16,631 bases of DNA, from positions 1-16,631 of the forward strand of contig JAWPNA010000269.1 of NCBI GenBank assembly GCA_045402695.1, in the 5' to 3' direction. The DNA is from JAWPNA01 sp045402695 (GTDB taxonomy: Bacteria; Acidobacteriota; Polarisedimenticolia; JACPZX01; DASXTC01). The translations under genes and the position numbers were made by a program. Below the pieces are notes generated by a model, which saw only the letters and a list, made by a program, of their open reading frames with translations, searched no databases and was not told where the DNA came from. Shown here one piece after another: positions 14,979 through 16,631 of the stretch (positions within the stretch are counted from its first letter, which is position 1; the number at the start of each line of letters is the position of its first letter).

Positions 14979-14984
14979 ATTATA
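14979..14984 (-). promoter_or_regulatory. Possible -10 element upstream of plsY
   Basis: The minus strand reads TATAAT 22 nt before the plsY ATG, in the 128-bp intergenic region shared with the divergent DUF255 gene. No good -35 hexamer is seen at the usual distance. This is the only AT-rich patch facing plsY, so it is a reasonable but unproven promoter for the plsY, lipid kinase and protease unit. Confidence 0.35.
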
Positions 14985-15084
14985 GTGAAACGACGCCAGC
15001 CGGCGGGCGCCGGCGCGGGTTTTCATCTAGAATGTCAGCCGATTCGACATTCAAGGAAAAGCGCATCTTAGGAGAGATCGAGCG

Positions 15085-16631
15085 ATGATGATCCGCCGGG
15101 CAGCCTGGCTCGGAGCCGTGGCGTCGATCGCGATGACCGTATCGATGGCGCGGCAGACAGCTCCGACCGGCCCGCCGGACACATCCCGGCCGATCCAGTG
15201 GCTGGAGTGGTCCAGCGAGGCGTTCGCCCGCGCGGCCGCAGAGTCAAAGCCGATCCTCCTGAACGTGCAGGCCCGCTGGTCACGTGCGTCCTTGTGGGCC
15301 GACGAGAAGACGTTCACCGATCCCGAGGTGGTCCGTCTCGTCAACGAGAAGTGGATCCCCGTGCGCGTGGATCGCGATCGGCGGCCCGACATCGATTCGC
15401 GCTACCAGATCGCCGCGGAGGCGGTCAACCACCAGGGGGCGGGCTGGCCGCTGACCGCGTTCCTGTTCGACTCGGGCGAAATTCTGTACGGCGGCTCCTA
15501 CATTCGGCTGGAAGATCGCATTCGTGGCAAGCTGGGGCTGAGGACCCTGCTCGGCAGGGTGGCCGAGCTCTACGCCACCAAGCGGGGGAGCTACGGCGAG
15601 TCGCGTGCGCTCGCGAATGCGGCCTTCGAGAAGGAGAGGGCCGTCGCGCGCGCGCCGGAGATCTCACGCGCGCTGATCGATGAGATCGGCAAGGAGATGC
15701 TGCGACTCCTCGATCGCGAGCATGGAGGTTTCGGGCCGTCCCCCCGGGACCTCACTCCCGACGCGGTGGAGCTTGCGGCGACCATTCAACACCGGTCGCA
15801 GGATCCCGCCATGCTCGATGCGATGCTCGGCACACTCAGAGGCATGGAACAGGGTGCGATCTACGACAGGCTGTCGGGCGGGTTCCATCGGCTCGCCACC
15901 GACGCCGCGTGGCGCCTGCCGGATTTCGAGAAGCTCCTCAGCTTGAACGCCCCGATCCTGCTGGACTATCTGCTGGCCTACGAGGCGACGTCCGATGTCG
16001 ACCTGAGGATCGTCGCGGAGAAAACCACCGACTACCTGCTCGGCCCGCTGCGCGATCCGGCAGGAGGGTTCTTCGTGGGCCAGTGGGCCGCCTCCTCATG
16101 GGAGGAGCCGAAAGGGCTCTACTACTCGTGGGCGGCCGAGGAGTATGGCAAGACCGTTCCAGCCGGCCGCGAACAACTCGCCGGCGCCCTGTTCAACATC
16201 ACCCCGCAGGGCGAGATCCTCCTGGGGCCGCCGCCGCGCAGCCTGCTCTACCTCGCGATGAGCCGCAAGGACGCGGCCGGAAAGATCGGAAGCACAGAGG
16301 CGGCTGTGCGTGCCGGCGAGGCCGAGATCCTCGAGGCGCTCACCCGCGCCCGCGCGTCGAGGCAGGCCCCGCCCGTGGAGAGGGCGATCTACGTGGATTC
16401 ATGCTCGTCGGCCGTCATTGCCCTTCTCGAGGCGCACCAGGTGCTGGGGCGCGATGACGCGCGCGACGGCGCGCTGGCAGCTCTGGACCGCCTGCTGGCG
16501 GCCGTGCCGCAGGGTGCGCCGCTGCAGCATCGTGTCTTCCCTCCCCCTGAGGCGGGCTACGATCCCACGCTCGCGCAGGATCACATGATGCTCGCGCGCG
16601 CGGCGCTGTCGGGATACGAGACGACGGGGCG
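15085..16631 (+). CDS. DUF255/YyaL-type thioredoxin-fold protein lacking active-site cysteines (3' end outside window)
   Basis: This is the N-terminal 515 codons of a protein in the family of Bacillus YyaL and human SPATA20, which joins a thioredoxin-like domain to an alpha/alpha-barrel domain; the molecular role of the family is not settled. A signal peptide is likely (MMIRRAAWLGAVASIAM, ending near SMARQ). The thioredoxin-like part has family landmarks KPILLNV (55-61), VDRDRRPDID (95-104) and GAGWPLTAFLF (118-128). Where the family has CHWC the protein has SRAS (66-69), so both redox cysteines are serine. In the second domain GGFHRLATDAAWRLPDFEKLL corresponds to the usual GGFHRYxxDxxWxxPHFEKML. 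The ATG at 15085 has GGAGAG 8 nt upstream; 15088 is an alternative start. It is divergent from plsY. The gene continues past the right edge. Confidence 0.85.
   Translation, partial: MMIRRAAWLGAVASIAMTVSMARQTAPTGPPDTSRPIQWLEWSSEAFARAAAESKPILLNVQARWSRASLWADEKTFTDPEVVRLVNEKWIPVRVDRDRRPDIDSRYQIAAEAVNHQGAGWPLTAFLFDSGEILYGGSYIRLEDRIRGKLGLRTLLGRVAELYATKRGSYGESRALANAAFEKERAVARAPEISRALIDEIGKEMLRLLDREHGGFGPSPRDLTPDAVELAATIQHRSQDPAMLDAMLGTLRGMEQGAIYDRLSGGFHRLATDAAWRLPDFEKLLSLNAPILLDYLLAYEATSDVDLRIVAEKTTDYLLGPLRDPAGGFFVGQWAASSWEEPKGLYYSWAAEEYGKTVPAGREQLAGALFNITPQGEILLGPPPRSLLYLAMSRKDAAGKIGSTEAAVRAGEAEILEALTRARASRQAPPVERAIYVDSCSSAVIALLEAHQVLGRDDARDGALAALDRLLAAVPQGAPLQHRVFPPPEAGYDPTLAQDHMMLARAALSGYETTG

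Noticed and set aside
14999..15023. Possible terminator: GCCGGC-GGGC-GCCGGC hairpin followed by TTTT
   Set aside because: It lies in the gap between divergent genes, so no known plus-strand transcript arrives there; the T-run is short and separated from the stem by GCGGG.
15032..15088. 18-residue open frame ending in an ATGA overlap with the DUF255 gene
   Set aside because: No ribosome binding site precedes its ATG and the peptide shows no leader-peptide features; the overlap is likely chance.
1..16631. Mobile element, phage, CRISPR, toxin-antitoxin or RNA gene
   Set aside because: No transposase, integrase, regularly spaced repeat array, tRNA-like cloverleaf or rRNA sequence was recognised on either strand.

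Overview
This is a GC-rich bacterial chromosomal window (about two thirds G+C by eye) with tightly packed genes. The organism is Gram-negative: it encodes an outer-membrane porin of the phosphate-selective type and several exported proteins. Codon choice is uniformly GC-rich across the genes, and no mobile element, tRNA, rRNA or CRISPR array is visible, so this looks like ordinary core chromosome. The phylum cannot be fixed from sequence alone. The PstS and the unusually long PstC and PstA resemble the forms known from Pseudomonas, Vibrio and Shewanella. The lipid, protease and DUF255 genes give no clear proteobacterial signal; an Acidobacteriota-like or similar deep-branching lineage is only a guess.

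Region 1 (1-10649, all minus strand) is a complete phosphate-starvation island. In transcription order it holds phoU, phoB, phoR, an OprP/OprO-type porin, pstS, pstC, pstA and pstB (pstB runs off the left edge). The porin passes phosphate through the outer membrane, PstS binds it in the periplasm, and PstCA with the PstB ATPase import it. PhoU links transporter state to the PhoR kinase, and PhoR phosphorylates PhoB. phoU-phoB and phoB-phoR are joined by TTGA stop/start overlaps and pstC-pstA by an ATGA overlap. Three sets of direct repeats with an 11-bp period (core GTTAAC/GTTCAC) lie before pstS, before the porin and between phoU and the divergent gene. They are very likely the PhoB-binding boxes of this organism.

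Region 2 (10797-12035, plus strand) is a membrane-anchored SGNH/GDSL hydrolase divergent from phoU, with a predicted Pho box directly upstream of its start.

Region 3 (12046-14956, minus strand) is a compact three-gene unit: plsY (glycerol-3-phosphate acyltransferase), a SEC59/DGK1-like CTP-dependent lipid kinase, and a TPR protein with two retropepsin-like aspartyl protease lobes. The first two point to phospholipid or polyprenol metabolism.

Region 4 (15085 to the right edge, plus strand) is the 5' part of a secreted DUF255/YyaL-type protein whose thioredoxin-like domain has lost both active-site cysteines (CxxC replaced by SRAS).

The most useful observations are the shared 11-bp-period Pho boxes, the large periplasmic inserts in both permeases, the serine-substituted DUF255 protein, and the two-lobed TPR-aspartyl protease.
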